The notes beneath the pieces are model-generated. The model made no database searches. It saw nothing but the letters and a program-made list of their open reading frames with translations, and was not told where the DNA came from. From assembly GCF_900497595.1 (NCBI RefSeq), contig NZ_UFQO01000002.1, forward strand, positions 124,001 to 188,000: DNA of 64,000 nt, in the 5' to 3' direction. This document shows positions 34,194 to 43,277 of the stretch, piece by piece. Every line of letters begins with the position of its first letter. The stretch's first letter is position 1. This DNA is from Treponema pectinovorum (GTDB lineage: Bacteria; Spirochaetota; Spirochaetia; Treponematales; Treponemataceae). The translations under genes and the position numbers were made by a program.

Positions 34194-34831
34194 TATTTGC
34201 CCTCCTTCTGTTCAGCGCGCATTTCTGCCTTAGCAGCACGCATTTCATCAATAATCTGCTGGTCAGTTTTTTCACCATCATCATTTTTTCCATCTTCAAT
34301 CAATGTATGACGGAATCGATTCAAACCAAAAAGGTCTAAAACTGCAAAATAGAAGATAAAAATACCGCCAACAGGCATCATTATAAATTTAATTCCGTTA
34401 GGCCACTGCGTTGCAGGCAATTTATTTCCCATAGAAACAGAAATAAGGTTTATTCCGTATTTTATTAAGATATATGCAAAGAAAATCATCGCAACAAGAA
34501 TCAACTTGTAGATAACATTCTGAATTTTTTTTGGAAAAAGCCCATAAAAAATCGTAATAGCAATGTGTAAGCCTTTTTCAACTCCAATCGCCATCGAAAT
34601 AAACGCTGTCCAAACCATCAATAAAAGTGCAACTTCTTCAGACCACATAATAGAGCGATGGAAAAATCGCGCAAAAACTTGTGCACTAACGACAACGACA
34701 ATCACCAATAAAACCAATTTAGCAAATTCAACAAGAACTCTATAAATTGAATCAAATACAAAGGTGATTACTGAAACAATCTTTTCCCAAAGTTTCATCT
34801 CTGGTTTAAAGATTTCGTCCTTTATATTCAT
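34193..34831 (-). CDS. dctQ: TRAP transporter small membrane subunit
   Basis: 212 aa. Four membrane helices of the DctQ type (VLLVIVVVVSAQVFARFFHR, then WSEEVALLLMVWTAFISMAIG, GVEKGLHIAITIFYGLF). A charged C-terminal tail of about 50 residues follows (EDGKNDDGEKTDQQIIDEMR). Of two close ATG codons, 34831 is preferred because AAGGG lies about 7 nt before it; the ATG at 34837 would touch the AAGGG. Coupled to dctM. A sequence similar to the uxuA operator lies 43-62 bp upstream. Confidence 0.9.
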   Translation of the reverse strand: MNIKDEIFKPEMKLWEKIVSVITFVFDSIYRVLVEFAKLVLLVIVVVVSAQVFARFFHRSIMWSEEVALLLMVWTAFISMAIGVEKGLHIAITIFYGLFPKKIQNVIYKLILVAMIFFAYILIKYGINLISVSMGNKLPATQWPNGIKFIMMPVGGIFIFYFAVLDLFGLNRFRHTLIEDGKNDDGEKTDQQIIDEMRAAKAEMRAEQKEGK

Positions 34832-34873
34832 ATACATCCCTTATAATCGGAATATTTCCGACATCTAGATTAC

Positions 34874-34893
34874 CTAATATATTAAAATATCAG
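34874..34893 (-). promoter_or_regulatory. Operator-like site upstream of dctQ
   Basis: CTAATATATTAAAATATCAG; the palindrome TAATATATTA is at 34875-34884. It matches the uxuA operator at 15 of 20 positions and lies at the same distance from the start codon. The weakest of the three sites. Confidence 0.5.
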
Positions 34894-34968
34894 TTGTTGG
34901 ATAAAAAAATAGGTCGGCAAATATAGCTGTCCGCTAAAAAGCCGACCAAATTTTTAAGTGAATTTTAA

Positions 34969-35958
34969 TTACTTACTCTGAATAGCTTTGATTATATCCT
35001 CATATCCAGCACCATACTGTGCATAAAGAGGAGCCATTGCCTTCTGGAATTTTTCTTTTTCACCAGGCTCCAATTGAGTTATAGTAGAACCACCTGCTCT
35101 AACTTTTTCTTCAGATGCTTTTTCTTTTGCAGCCCAAAGTTCACGTTCAACTTTTGCAGACTCAAGAGCACATTCTTTTACGATTTTCTGATCTGCTGGA
35201 GAAAGTTTTTCCCAAGTAGCTTTAGAAATCATCTGCATTTCTGGAACACGTGTATGTTCGTCAAGCACGTAGTATTTTGCAACTTCGTAGTGAGAAGTTG
35301 ATTCGTAAGAAGGCCAGTTATTTTCTGCACCGTCAATTACTCCAGTCTGAAGAGAAGAGTAAACTTCGCCATAAGCCATAGGAGTTGCATTTGCACCAAC
35401 AGCGTTTACCATTCCCATCATCAACTGAGATTCCTGAACGCGAATCTTCAATCCTTTCAAATCTTCAAGTTTTGTAACTGGGCGTTTAGAGTTGTAGAAG
35501 TTGCGAGCACCAGCGTCAAACCAAGAAAGACCAATCAAGTTAGAAGAACTTACGTTTGTAAGGAATTTTTCTCCAAGGTCGCCTTCAAGAACTCTCCACA
35601 TTTGAGCTGCGTCTTTGTAAAGGTATGGAAGCTGAAGAATATTGAGGGATTTATCAAATTCTGCAAGTGGCGAAAGCGATACACGAGTAAAATCGATTGC
35701 TCCAAACTGAAGCTGTTCGATTACAGATTTTTCATCGCCAAGCTGAGCACCATAATAAACGTCGATGTGAATGCGACCGTTTGTTTTTTGTTCAACAAGT
35801 TCTGCAAATTTATAAGCAGCCTTTGTTGTAGGGTAATCTTGTGGTTGATTTTCTGCATAGCGAAGAACCATTTTTTCAGGTGCCTTTTTTGAACAGCCTG
35901 TCATTCCAACTGCAACTGCGAGAATTGCACAAGAAACAGCAATGAGTGTTTTTTTCAT
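34969..35958 (-). CDS. dctP: TRAP transporter substrate-binding protein
   Basis: 329 aa. Signal peptide with lipobox GMTGC (Cys22), so a lipoprotein. The DctP fold is shown by LRYAENQPQDYPTTKAAYKF, GRIHIDVYYGAQLGDEKSVI, the conserved arginine region in GLKIRVQESQLMMGMVNAVG near residue 175 and GEVYSSLQTGVIDGAENNWP near 198. The arginine typically binds the carboxylate of the substrate, which fits a uronate. GGAGG precedes the ATG. It has its own operator-bearing promoter and about 130 bp before dctQ, so binding protein and permease are probably made at different levels. Confidence 0.94.
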   Translation of the reverse strand: MKKTLIAVSCAILAVAVGMTGCSKKAPEKMVLRYAENQPQDYPTTKAAYKFAELVEQKTNGRIHIDVYYGAQLGDEKSVIEQLQFGAIDFTRVSLSPLAEFDKSLNILQLPYLYKDAAQMWRVLEGDLGEKFLTNVSSSNLIGLSWFDAGARNFYNSKRPVTKLEDLKGLKIRVQESQLMMGMVNAVGANATPMAYGEVYSSLQTGVIDGAENNWPSYESTSHYEVAKYYVLDEHTRVPEMQMISKATWEKLSPADQKIVKECALESAKVERELWAAKEKASEEKVRAGGSTITQLEPGEKEKFQKAMAPLYAQYGAGYEDIIKAIQSK

Positions 35959-35996
35959 ACTTTTATTTCCTCCATATCCACTTAGAATTTTTAAAA

Positions 35997-36016
35997 GTGG
36001 TATACTAATATATTAG
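35997..36016 (-). promoter_or_regulatory. Operator upstream of dctP
   Basis: GTGGTATACTAATATATTAG; contains the perfect palindrome CTAATATATTAG (36005-36016). 16 of 20 match the uxuA operator, and the site lies 39-58 bp before the dctP ATG. Confidence 0.65.
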
Positions 36017-36127
36017 ATTATGTGGTTCAACTAGAATTCTGTCAAATTCTTTTTATTAAATTTTACAATTTTCTCTAAATTTCGCAAAAAAACTTCATTC
36101 AAATATAAAAAATTGTAACAATCTGTT

Positions 36128-36580
36128 TTACAGAAGTTTTAAAGTGTCGTTTGCATTTTTACCTGCGTCCACTTTTTCTTCTGCACGAATTATCATTCCA
36201 TTTTCATCTATAAGATAAGTCGTTCGCACAACGCCCATATAGGTTTTGCCATAAAGTTTTTTTTCTTTCCAGACATCATAGGCTTTTATAACAGTCAATT
36301 CTGTATCAGAAAGAAGCGTAAACGGAAGTTCATATTTTTCTTCAAACTTTTTATGACTTTGAACGCTATCCTTGCTCACTCCTAAAATCTCAACACCTTT
36401 TTCTTTAAAATTAGGATAAAGTTCTGCAAAAGAGCACGCCTGTTTTGTACATCCCGAAGTATTGTCCTTCGGATAAAAATACAAAACAAGACGCTTTCCA
36501 GCATATTCAGCAAGTGAATGAATAACGCCATTTTGGTCTGGCAAAGAAAAATCTGGAGCTTTTGTTCCTATATTTAACAT
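36128..36580 (-). CDS. bcp: Thioredoxin-dependent peroxiredoxin (BCP/PrxQ type)
   Basis: 150 aa. APDFSLPDQNGVIHSLAEYA at the N-terminus, the peroxidatic Cys44 in YPKDNTSGCTKQACSF and the resolving Cys49 five residues later (the BCP pattern). Further on are VEILGVSKDSVQSHKKFEEK, FTLLSDTELTVIKAYDVWKE and RTTYLIDENG. It reduces H2O2 and organic peroxides in the cytoplasm, using thioredoxin. AAGGA lies upstream of the ATG. It stands alone. Confidence 0.95.
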   Translation of the reverse strand: MLNIGTKAPDFSLPDQNGVIHSLAEYAGKRLVLYFYPKDNTSGCTKQACSFAELYPNFKEKGVEILGVSKDSVQSHKKFEEKYELPFTLLSDTELTVIKAYDVWKEKKLYGKTYMGVVRTTYLIDENGMIIRAEEKVDAGKNANDTLKLL

Positions 36581-36611
36581 AAAATATCCTTAAAATTAAT
36601 TTTTATATTTT

Positions 36612-36840
36612 GGCGACTTTTTGCTGTCGCAAAAAACAAGCTTTTCAGGGTTCGCCGTCTAACCGCGGCTCATTCGACGGGACTACTAATCGTAGTCCCT
36701 TACGAACTGGCTACGCCAGCCCTTCCAATCTTTGTCGCACACGGAAGTGCGACCTATAACCATAATCGACAGTTTTGCAAAAAACTGTCCGTTCAAGAAA
36801 ACACGGACGTTTTTCTTGAACAACAATCTTTGTCGCACAT
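36612..36840 (+). repeat. Mosaic intergenic repeat between mscL and bcp
   Basis: Module G-like start (GGCGACTTTTTGCTGTCGCA), a unique hairpin GGGACTACTAATCGTAGTCCC, B-like CCTTCCAATCTTT, D (GTCGCAC-ACGGAA-GTGCGAC, perfect 7-bp stem, 36734-36753), E (GACAGTTTTGCAAAAAACTG) and F (GTTCAAGAAAAC-ACGGAC-GTTTTTCTTGAAC, 36791-36821), ending with a partial repeat of D. Confidence 0.85.
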
Positions 36841-36884
36841 AAACACTCAATCTAAAATTTATATAGATATTTTCTCAAAAAATC

Positions 36885-37304
36885 TTATTTATTTTTTAAA
36901 ATATCTCTTATTTCTTCAAGCAAAAGCGTTTCATCAGATTTTACAGGTGCTGCTGGTGGCTCAACGGTTTCTGTTTCTTTCTTCTTAAACCGTTCAAAAA
37001 GTCTAATCACGATAAAAATACAGATTGCAACGATTATAAAATCAATAACCGTCTGAATAAAATTTCCGTATTTTATTTCGACTTCGCCTATTTTTAGAGT
37101 CAAATTAGCAAAATTAATTTTTCCCAAAATCAATCCTAAAAATGGCATAACAATGTCATTCACAAGGCTGCTTACTATTTTTCCAAACGCACCGCCGATT
37201 ATAACACCAACGGCCATATCAACGACATTTCCTCTGGAAATAAATTTTTTAAAAGCACCAAATTCTTTTGTCGCAGAATTAAATCCATCTTTTAAATTTT
37301 TCAT
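36885..37304 (-). CDS. mscL: Large-conductance mechanosensitive channel
   Basis: 139 aa from the ATG at 37304; the longer start at 37367 is rejected because GGAGGG directly precedes 37304 and the family begins [28 protein letters not shown] is the conserved amphipathic segment plus TM1, [20 protein letters not shown] is TM2, and [13 protein letters not shown] is the C-terminal bundle helix. Forms a pentameric emergency valve for osmotic downshock in the inner membrane. There is a Pro-rich linker ([12 protein letters not shown]) before the last helix. Confidence 0.96.
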   Translation of the reverse strand: MKNLKDGFNSATKEFGAFKKFISRGNVVDMAVGVIIGGAFGKIVSSLVNDIVMPFLGLILGKINFANLTLKIGEVEIKYGNFIQTVIDFIIVAICIFIVIRLFERFKKKETETVEPPAAPVKSDETLLLEEIRDILKNK

Positions 37305-37398
37305 ATCTTCCCTCCAAAATAAAAGTTTATAAAAAAGTATACCATTAAATTTTTGCCACACAAGCAATGAATTTTATATACAATTTTTTCTGCAAGAT

Positions 37399-38325
37399 TT
37401 ATAAAAATTGATAGACAAAAACAACAAACGGAATCGACAATACAGAAACTATTGTTGTCATTATTGTCACATTTGATGCAAAAGTGCAGTCCCAGCCTTT
37501 TTCTGCCAAAAGCAATAGAGGGAGACTTCCTACAGGCATTGCAAACATCAAAAGTCCTAAGAATTTTAATTCTTCCTTTATAGGCAAATATTTTATGCCG
37601 ATTGCACACACAACAGGAATAATGAACATTTTTACGAATACAAAAATCCAGTTTCGCTTCAATTTTAATATTCCAAAGAGACTTTTTTCTTCGCCTAAAG
37701 TTATGCCTATCATAAAAAGCGCTAAAGGAACGCAACTTGCACCAAAATATTGAACAGATTCTTCTACAATCAGTGGCATTCTTATATTTAAAAAGAAAAG
37801 CGTTATCGCAACAACTGCACCTACAGTTCCAATAGAAAAAATGCCTTTTAAATTTGCAAGTTTAAAACCCTTTTTTGTGCTCGTTAAAGAAATTCCGTAA
37901 GTGTAAAAAACTATGTTGTAGACAAGATTGTATATTGCATTGTAGATAACATATTTGTCGCCTAAGACATTTTTTATTACAGGAAGCCCAATAAAGCCCA
38001 AATTTGAAAATATGAACATCAAATTTAATGTAACTCTGTCTGACTTTTCTTTTTGAGTGCGCGATGCAAACGCTCCAATGATGATGAATATTGCAAACAT
38101 CGCTATTGCCATTGCAAAAGAAACAAAAACACTCGTGTAATCTCTTTCTTCATGATTTGTTATTACGCTGGAAATTAAAAGTGCAGGATTAAAGATATTT
38201 ACAACCAAAAACGAAAGGAATTTTTTATTTGTTTCATTAACTTTTCCTATTCGCTGGCAGACAAATCCTCCCATAACGAGTATCAAAATTACTACCATCT
38301 GCTGTAAAACTACAAAATGATTCAT
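37399..38325 (-). CDS. AEC-family (auxin efflux carrier-like) transporter
   Basis: 308 aa, about 10 membrane helices in two 5-helix halves. The N-terminal half has NKKFLSFLVVNIFNPALLIS and IFSNLGFIGLPVIKNVLGDK (the conserved N-x-G-F/Y-x-G-x-P pattern). The second half has SVQYFGASCVPLALFMIGIT and LMFAMPVGSLPLLLLAEKGW. Members export malonate, malate or other organic anions in bacteria; the substrate is unknown here. The start overlaps the MATE stop by 4 bp (ATGA), so the two are translationally coupled. Confidence 0.9.
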   Translation of the reverse strand: MNHFVVLQQMVVILILVMGGFVCQRIGKVNETNKKFLSFLVVNIFNPALLISSVITNHEERDYTSVFVSFAMAIAMFAIFIIIGAFASRTQKEKSDRVTLNLMFIFSNLGFIGLPVIKNVLGDKYVIYNAIYNLVYNIVFYTYGISLTSTKKGFKLANLKGIFSIGTVGAVVAITLFFLNIRMPLIVEESVQYFGASCVPLALFMIGITLGEEKSLFGILKLKRNWIFVFVKMFIIPVVCAIGIKYLPIKEELKFLGLLMFAMPVGSLPLLLLAEKGWDCTFASNVTIMTTIVSVLSIPFVVFVYQFL

Positions 38326-39674
38326 ACAGTTTTTCTCCTAAAAATCGGTAATCTAATAAATACAAACAGAAGTTGAGAAAGCATTGCACACCAAATAAGC
38401 GGTTCGCACAAAATAACGCCCCAACTTCCAATTCTTGGAATTATCAAATATGTAAAAAATACCTTCCCCAAAAATTCTATAAGGCTAGAAATCAGCGGAA
38501 GCAATTTTTTCCCCAACCCTTGCAACGCATTTCTTGTTATTAAAAGTCCTCCAAGAACCAAGTAAAAAGGAATCGTAAAAAATATATATTTTGAAGCATA
38601 ATCGATTATCGTTTGATTTTGGGAGCCTGTCATAAATTCTATTAGAGGAACCACGACAAAACGTGCAGGTAAGATTAAAATTAAAGTCCATATTCCTGTT
38701 ATAAAAATTGCAATTTTTACACCTTTTTTTATGCGTTCAATTTGATTTGCACCAAAATTTTGAGAAACAAAAGTAGAAACAGAAAATCCCAAAGTTACTA
38801 CTGGAATATTTGTTAAACTAAAAACTTTTCGAGCACAAAGATGACCTGCAATTATCATTGCATCTAAAGAATTTATCGCGGTCTGAAGAATTACTGTTCC
38901 TGTGTGTACTATTGAGCCCATCAGCGCCATAGAAAGCCCCTGCCCAATTAAATCTTTGTACAATTTTTTATCTGGCAAAAAATGTCTTGCCGACGGAACC
39001 AATATTTTTGCTTTAAAAAAAATATAAATCAAACAAAGCAAAGCAGATACAAATTGGCTCAAAACAGTAGCAATGGCAGCACCTTTTATTCCTCCAGTCT
39101 GCTTTATAAAAATTATGTCTAAAATAACGTTTAATATTGAAGAAAAAATCAAAAATATAAGAGGGACAACAGAGTTTCCAATCGCTCGAAGCATTCCTGC
39201 AAAAAGATTGTAAGCAAAAAGCACACCACAAAAAAACGTTATTACAGAAATATATGAATATGCTTCTTCCAAATGTTCGGCAGGCGTTTTTAATAAAATC
39301 ATCATTGGCTTTAACCATATCTGACAGATAACCATTATAAGAATTGTTATCCCAAAGGTTATAAAAAGTGATGCAGCAGTTATTTTTTTTAAAGATTCAT
39401 AATTGCCTGCTCCATAAGCCCTTGCTGCAACGATGCTCAATCCGTTCCCAAAGCCTATTCCAAATCCAGTCAAAAGTTCATAAAGAGCGGCACACGCACC
39501 AATAGCAACTAAAGAATTTTCATCAAGAAGGCGACCTATTATTACAGTATCCGCAGCATTATAAAGTTGCTGAAAAATATAGGAAACCAAGAGAGGAAGA
39601 GTAAAAAGAATTATAGATTTAAAAATGTTTCCTTTTATTAAATCTATTTGTGCAAAACCTTTAATTGAAGCCAT
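38322..39674 (-). CDS. MATE-family multidrug/organic cation efflux protein
   Basis: 450 aa, 12 membrane helices in two homologous halves. Typical motifs are IILFTLPLLVSYIFQQLYNA near residue 16, GFGIGFGNGLSIVAARAYGA near 72, and in the second half TLGFSVSTFVSQNFGANQIE near 300. It exports drugs or metabolites in exchange for Na+ or H+. GAGAG is upstream of the ATG. Upstream partner of the AEC gene, with a 4-bp overlap. Its promoter region lies just beyond the ABC operon terminator. Confidence 0.92.
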   Translation of the reverse strand: MASIKGFAQIDLIKGNIFKSIILFTLPLLVSYIFQQLYNAADTVIIGRLLDENSLVAIGACAALYELLTGFGIGFGNGLSIVAARAYGAGNYESLKKITAASLFITFGITILIMVICQIWLKPMMILLKTPAEHLEEAYSYISVITFFCGVLFAYNLFAGMLRAIGNSVVPLIFLIFSSILNVILDIIFIKQTGGIKGAAIATVLSQFVSALLCLIYIFFKAKILVPSARHFLPDKKLYKDLIGQGLSMALMGSIVHTGTVILQTAINSLDAMIIAGHLCARKVFSLTNIPVVTLGFSVSTFVSQNFGANQIERIKKGVKIAIFITGIWTLILILPARFVVVPLIEFMTGSQNQTIIDYASKYIFFTIPFYLVLGGLLITRNALQGLGKKLLPLISSLIEFLGKVFFTYLIIPRIGSWGVILCEPLIWCAMLSQLLFVFIRLPIFRRKTV

Positions 39675-39695
39675 TCTCTCTGTTATATAGTTTTA

Positions 39696-39739
39696 AACAA
39701 AAAATGTCACCGAAAAAAACAAATCATTCTTCGGTGACA
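39696..39739 (-). terminator. Intrinsic terminator of the SBP-permease-ATPase operon
   Basis: Perfect 10-bp stem TGTCACCGAA/TTCGGTGACA (39705-39714 with 39730-39739); on the minus strand it is followed by TTTTTTGTTT. Confidence 0.85.
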
Positions 39740-39747
39740 TAAAAAAT

Positions 39748-41391
39748 CTATTCAACGCTGCCTAGCGTAATCAACTTCCCACTCTTCCTGTCAAAAAGCA
39801 TTATTCCTTCACCTACAAAATCAAAATTTTGATGGCTTCCAATAGTAAATGTTGTTCCGCCAAATACAACTCCAGTTAAAAGAAAATTTCCTGTGCTGAT
39901 TTTTATCGTAGATTCCATACCGGTAGGCATTGCTCCACTTATTTCGCCCTCGAATTTAGCATTTTTTTCTAATTTTATAAATTCAGGACGAACCGCAAGG
40001 ATAAAATCTCCCTTATCTAAAGGCACTTCTTTTGTGGCATAAACCGATTCTTCATCAACTACTTTTGCTATGTGATATTTAAAAACTTCATCTTTATTCG
40101 CTTTTTCAACATAACCTTTTTGTTTAGAAGCTTCTTCTAATTCTTTTTGTGCAAGCAAAGAATTCTTTTCGCGTTCTTCATACCATTTTTCAAGATTAAA
40201 TGATTTTGAAGGTTTAAATACCAAATCCTTTTCACCAAAAACCTTTAACTTAATTTCATCGCCTTCTTGTTGACCTTTTGCTTCTATAAAGTTAATAGAA
40301 GGATTTCCGACAAAATCTGCTACGAAGAGATTTTTTGGTCTGTTATAAACATCCAATGGAGCATCGTACTGTTGCAAAACACCATTGTTCATAAGACAGA
40401 TTTTTGTTGCAAGCGTCATCGCTTCCATTTGGTCATGCGTTACATAAACAAAGGTGCTTCCAGTTTCTATATGCAAACGCTGAAGTTCATATCGCATTTC
40501 GAGTCTGAGTTTTGCATCGAGATTGGAAAGTGGTTCATCCATAAACAAAACTTTTGGCTCTGGGGCAAGCGTTCTAGCAATCGCAACTCTCTGCTGCTGT
40601 CCTCCACTCAATTCCGAAGGATAGCGATCCATAAACATTCCAATTTTTACAACACGACTTACACGGCGAACTGCAAGATCTATTTCTTCCTGCGTGAGTT
40701 TTCGCAATTTTTTTATCTTCGCTCCATTTTGAATTAGAGCAAAATCATCATTCAGTGAAAGTCCTTTTTCAAGATAAGATGAAGTAATTTTTTCAATCTT
40801 TGCTTCGTATTCTTTGCACAATTCTTCCGCTTTTTTTGAAGGAAATTCTTCTTCATGCAAATTCATTTTGAATATTTTTTTTGCAGTGAACATCGAAATT
40901 GTAAAAGTATCTATCAGTTTTAAAAGAATCTTGTCTTCATCAATTTTCCCGTCTTTATCTCGACAGTTGTTTATCAATTCAACAACTTCAACAGAACTTT
41001 TTAAGATTTCGACAATCTGCTCGCTCACCTTTGCTTCAAAATCATAGATTGGTAATTCCTGTTTTATGTTTCCAAGACCAAAAGCAATATTTTTATAAAC
41101 CGTCATATTTGGCCAAAGCGCATAATTCTGGAACAAGAAACCAACTCTTCTGTCGTTGGCTGGAATATTTATCCCTTTTTCGCTGTCAAAAACAACAGTG
41201 TCGCCTATTTCGATTTTACCGCTGGTTGGAGTTTCCAGCCCCGCAATCATTCTTAAAGTAGTTGTTTTTCCACAGCCAGAAGGTCCTAAAAGAGTAACAA
41301 AAGCGTTATCTTCTATAACCATGCTTAAATTATCAACACCAAAAAATTTTCCCCAACGTTTTGTAACATTTGTAAGTTTTATCTGTGGCAT
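39748..41391 (-). CDS. ABC transporter ATPase with a large insertion in the helical domain
   Basis: 547 aa, much longer than the usual 350-370. Walker A GPSGCGKTT (residues 36-44), Q-loop FQNYALWPNMTVYKNIAFGL at about 88-106, signature LSGGQQQRVAIARTL starting at 261, Walker B VLFMDEPLSNLDAKLRLEMR, then the H-loop YVTHDQMEAM. The distance from Q-loop to signature is about 170 residues rather than about 50, owing to an inserted, charged, helical block of about 120 residues (about 110-235). A second charged insertion interrupts the C-terminal TOBE region (EKWYEEREKNSLLAQKELEE). All catalytic motifs are intact. Overlaps the permease stop (TAATG). Probably an iron(III)/sugar-phosphate/polyamine-type importer; the substrate is unknown. 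Confidence 0.88.
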   Translation of the reverse strand: MPQIKLTNVTKRWGKFFGVDNLSMVIEDNAFVTLLGPSGCGKTTTLRMIAGLETPTSGKIEIGDTVVFDSEKGINIPANDRRVGFLFQNYALWPNMTVYKNIAFGLGNIKQELPIYDFEAKVSEQIVEILKSSVEVVELINNCRDKDGKIDEDKILLKLIDTFTISMFTAKKIFKMNLHEEEFPSKKAEELCKEYEAKIEKITSSYLEKGLSLNDDFALIQNGAKIKKLRKLTQEEIDLAVRRVSRVVKIGMFMDRYPSELSGGQQQRVAIARTLAPEPKVLFMDEPLSNLDAKLRLEMRYELQRLHIETGSTFVYVTHDQMEAMTLATKICLMNNGVLQQYDAPLDVYNRPKNLFVADFVGNPSINFIEAKGQQEGDEIKLKVFGEKDLVFKPSKSFNLEKWYEEREKNSLLAQKELEEASKQKGYVEKANKDEVFKYHIAKVVDEESVYATKEVPLDKGDFILAVRPEFIKLEKNAKFEGEISGAMPTGMESTIKISTGNFLLTGVVFGGTTFTIGSHQNFDFVGEGIMLFDRKSGKLITLGSVE

Positions 41392-43208
41392 TAGTTACCT
41401 CCTACGCCCTTATCTATGCTTGCACCAGTAAGTTTGTTTACGAGCGCGTTAAAAAATAAAATAGTAATAATCAAAATTAAGTTCATTCCGCTTGAAAAAG
41501 CGTACAATCCCATTTCGTCAAAATAATCCATTGCCGTTGTCATAATTTTGAACTGGTCGCACAGCAACATAAAGAGCGTTAACTCTCTTAAACAGGTCAT
41601 AAAAGGCAACAAAAATCCAGAAAGAATCGAATTTTTTTGTATTGGAATTATAATGCCGAACATTCGCTTAAACCACGGAATATTATGGATTATAGCGGAT
41701 TCTTCAATTTCGCCAGAAAGTTGCAGCATCGAATTGAGCGAACTTCTGCTGGCAAAAGGAATGTATTTTACGGTTCCAACCAAAATCAATATTAAAAATG
41801 TTCCGCCAATAGAAAGCGCTTTTCCAAAAATCAAATATGCAACACCAACAGAAAGCGAAGGCATTAAATAAGGAAGAAAAGCAACGGAATTTACATAAGA
41901 AGCTCCTTTGCTTCTTCTATTTTTGCTGACTGCATAACCTACAAAAGTTCCGATAGTTCCTGCACATAAAGAACAGCAAACCGCTACAAAAAGCTGACCA
42001 AAAAATGATTTTTTTATCTGCACGTTGTATAACATTCCAAGTTGACCAAAAAGACCATATTCGCCCAAAGTGTCGGAAGTTGTCCACCACTTTGTTGTCA
42101 GCATGCTCATATCTCCAGTCTTTAAGAAACTATAATCGCCTGGGTTTGGTAAAAATGTTTCTATAGCAAACGAAATAATTGGATAAATGCTTGTAAACAA
42201 AGTTAAAACCACAAATATCAAAGCGATAAAATACTTGCCAAAACTTCCAAGGTTCGACTTAGTTATTTGACCGGATTTTCCTGTTACTGTTGTAAAACTT
42301 TGACGACCAGAGGTGCTCCTTTGATTTAACAAAAGAATTGCAATTCCAAAAATCATCATCATTACAGCGATAACGCTCGCCTGTCCTGCTCTTGCAGAAC
42401 TGAGTCCAACATATTTTGTCGAAAGTGTTTCCAAATTTAAATAATGAGGAACAGGATAACTTCCCATTGCACTTCCAAAAACCAAAAGAATTGTAGAGAG
42501 CACAGCAGGTTTTACAAGAGGAATAGTTACATTTAACATGGTTTTCCATTTTGGTGTGTTCAAAATGGTTGCCGCTTCCTCAAGGTTTGCATCCATATTC
42601 CTGAAAATTCCGCCTATCAAAATATAGGCAAACGCTGCATAGTGAAGTCCCAATACCAATGCAGACGGAAAAAGCCCCTGACACCACCAGCCAGGCATGT
42701 GTAAATTAAAAAGACTCGCTAAAAGTCCGTCAGAGCCACCAGTTACAGCGTTGCTGTTAAAAGCGTTTCTCCAAACCATCGCTAAAGTCCACTGTGGCAT
42801 AATATAAGGAAAAATAAAAATCGCACTAAGGTATTTTTTTAATTTCATATTAGTGCGAGTAATCAAATAAGCAAAAAATCCTCCATAAACGATTGCTATA
42901 AAACAGGTAAAAACCGAAAGGAGAATCGTATTGAGCATAGGTTTCCAAAGGTTTGCCTTTGCAAGATTTCCTGCAATAAGATCTTTCCAGTTATATAAAG
43001 TTATTTGCCCTTCTTTTAAACCAGTTTTTAAAGAATCAACAGTTCCTGCATGAACTGCGATTGTGTCCTGCAAAAGATACAGAATTGGGGCAATCGTAGT
43101 TATAGACAAAACTATTCCACAAAGTAGAAGAATAACGTTCTGTGGTTTATTAAAAAAGGTTTTTACCTTATTTAACTTAAGTTGAACTTTTAAATTTGTA
43201 TCGGCCAT
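41391..43208 (-). CDS. ABC transporter permease, two fused permease domains (FbpB-like)
   Basis: 605 aa, two binding-protein-dependent permease domains in one chain with about 12 helices. The first EAA-like loop is NMDANLEEAATILNTPKWKT near residue 220 and the second is SGEIEESAIIHNIPWFKRMF near 510. This double-permease layout is typical of FbpB/AfuB-type (Fe3+ and related) importers. The ATG at 43208 is used because GGAGG lies 8 nt before it. A wobble-rich hairpin separates it from the binding-protein gene, and its stop overlaps the ATPase start. Confidence 0.88.
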   Translation of the reverse strand: MADTNLKVQLKLNKVKTFFNKPQNVILLLCGIVLSITTIAPILYLLQDTIAVHAGTVDSLKTGLKEGQITLYNWKDLIAGNLAKANLWKPMLNTILLSVFTCFIAIVYGGFFAYLITRTNMKLKKYLSAIFIFPYIMPQWTLAMVWRNAFNSNAVTGGSDGLLASLFNLHMPGWWCQGLFPSALVLGLHYAAFAYILIGGIFRNMDANLEEAATILNTPKWKTMLNVTIPLVKPAVLSTILLVFGSAMGSYPVPHYLNLETLSTKYVGLSSARAGQASVIAVMMMIFGIAILLLNQRSTSGRQSFTTVTGKSGQITKSNLGSFGKYFIALIFVVLTLFTSIYPIISFAIETFLPNPGDYSFLKTGDMSMLTTKWWTTSDTLGEYGLFGQLGMLYNVQIKKSFFGQLFVAVCCSLCAGTIGTFVGYAVSKNRRSKGASYVNSVAFLPYLMPSLSVGVAYLIFGKALSIGGTFLILILVGTVKYIPFASRSSLNSMLQLSGEIEESAIIHNIPWFKRMFGIIIPIQKNSILSGFLLPFMTCLRELTLFMLLCDQFKIMTTAMDYFDEMGLYAFSSGMNLILIITILFFNALVNKLTGASIDKGVGGN

Positions 43209-43228
43209 CTTAGAAACCTCCAAATAAA

Positions 43229-43260
43229 AACACCACGAGCCGTATTTGACCCGCGATGTT
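43229..43260 (-). other. Intercistronic hairpin between binding protein and permease genes
   Basis: On the minus strand ACATCGCGGG and CTCGTGGTGT form a 10-bp stem with three G-U pairs, followed by TTTTTA and then the permease ribosome-binding site. Such hairpins often stabilise or attenuate to give excess binding protein. Confidence 0.55.
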
Positions 43261-43277
43261 TTTATATGCCCTGCAAT

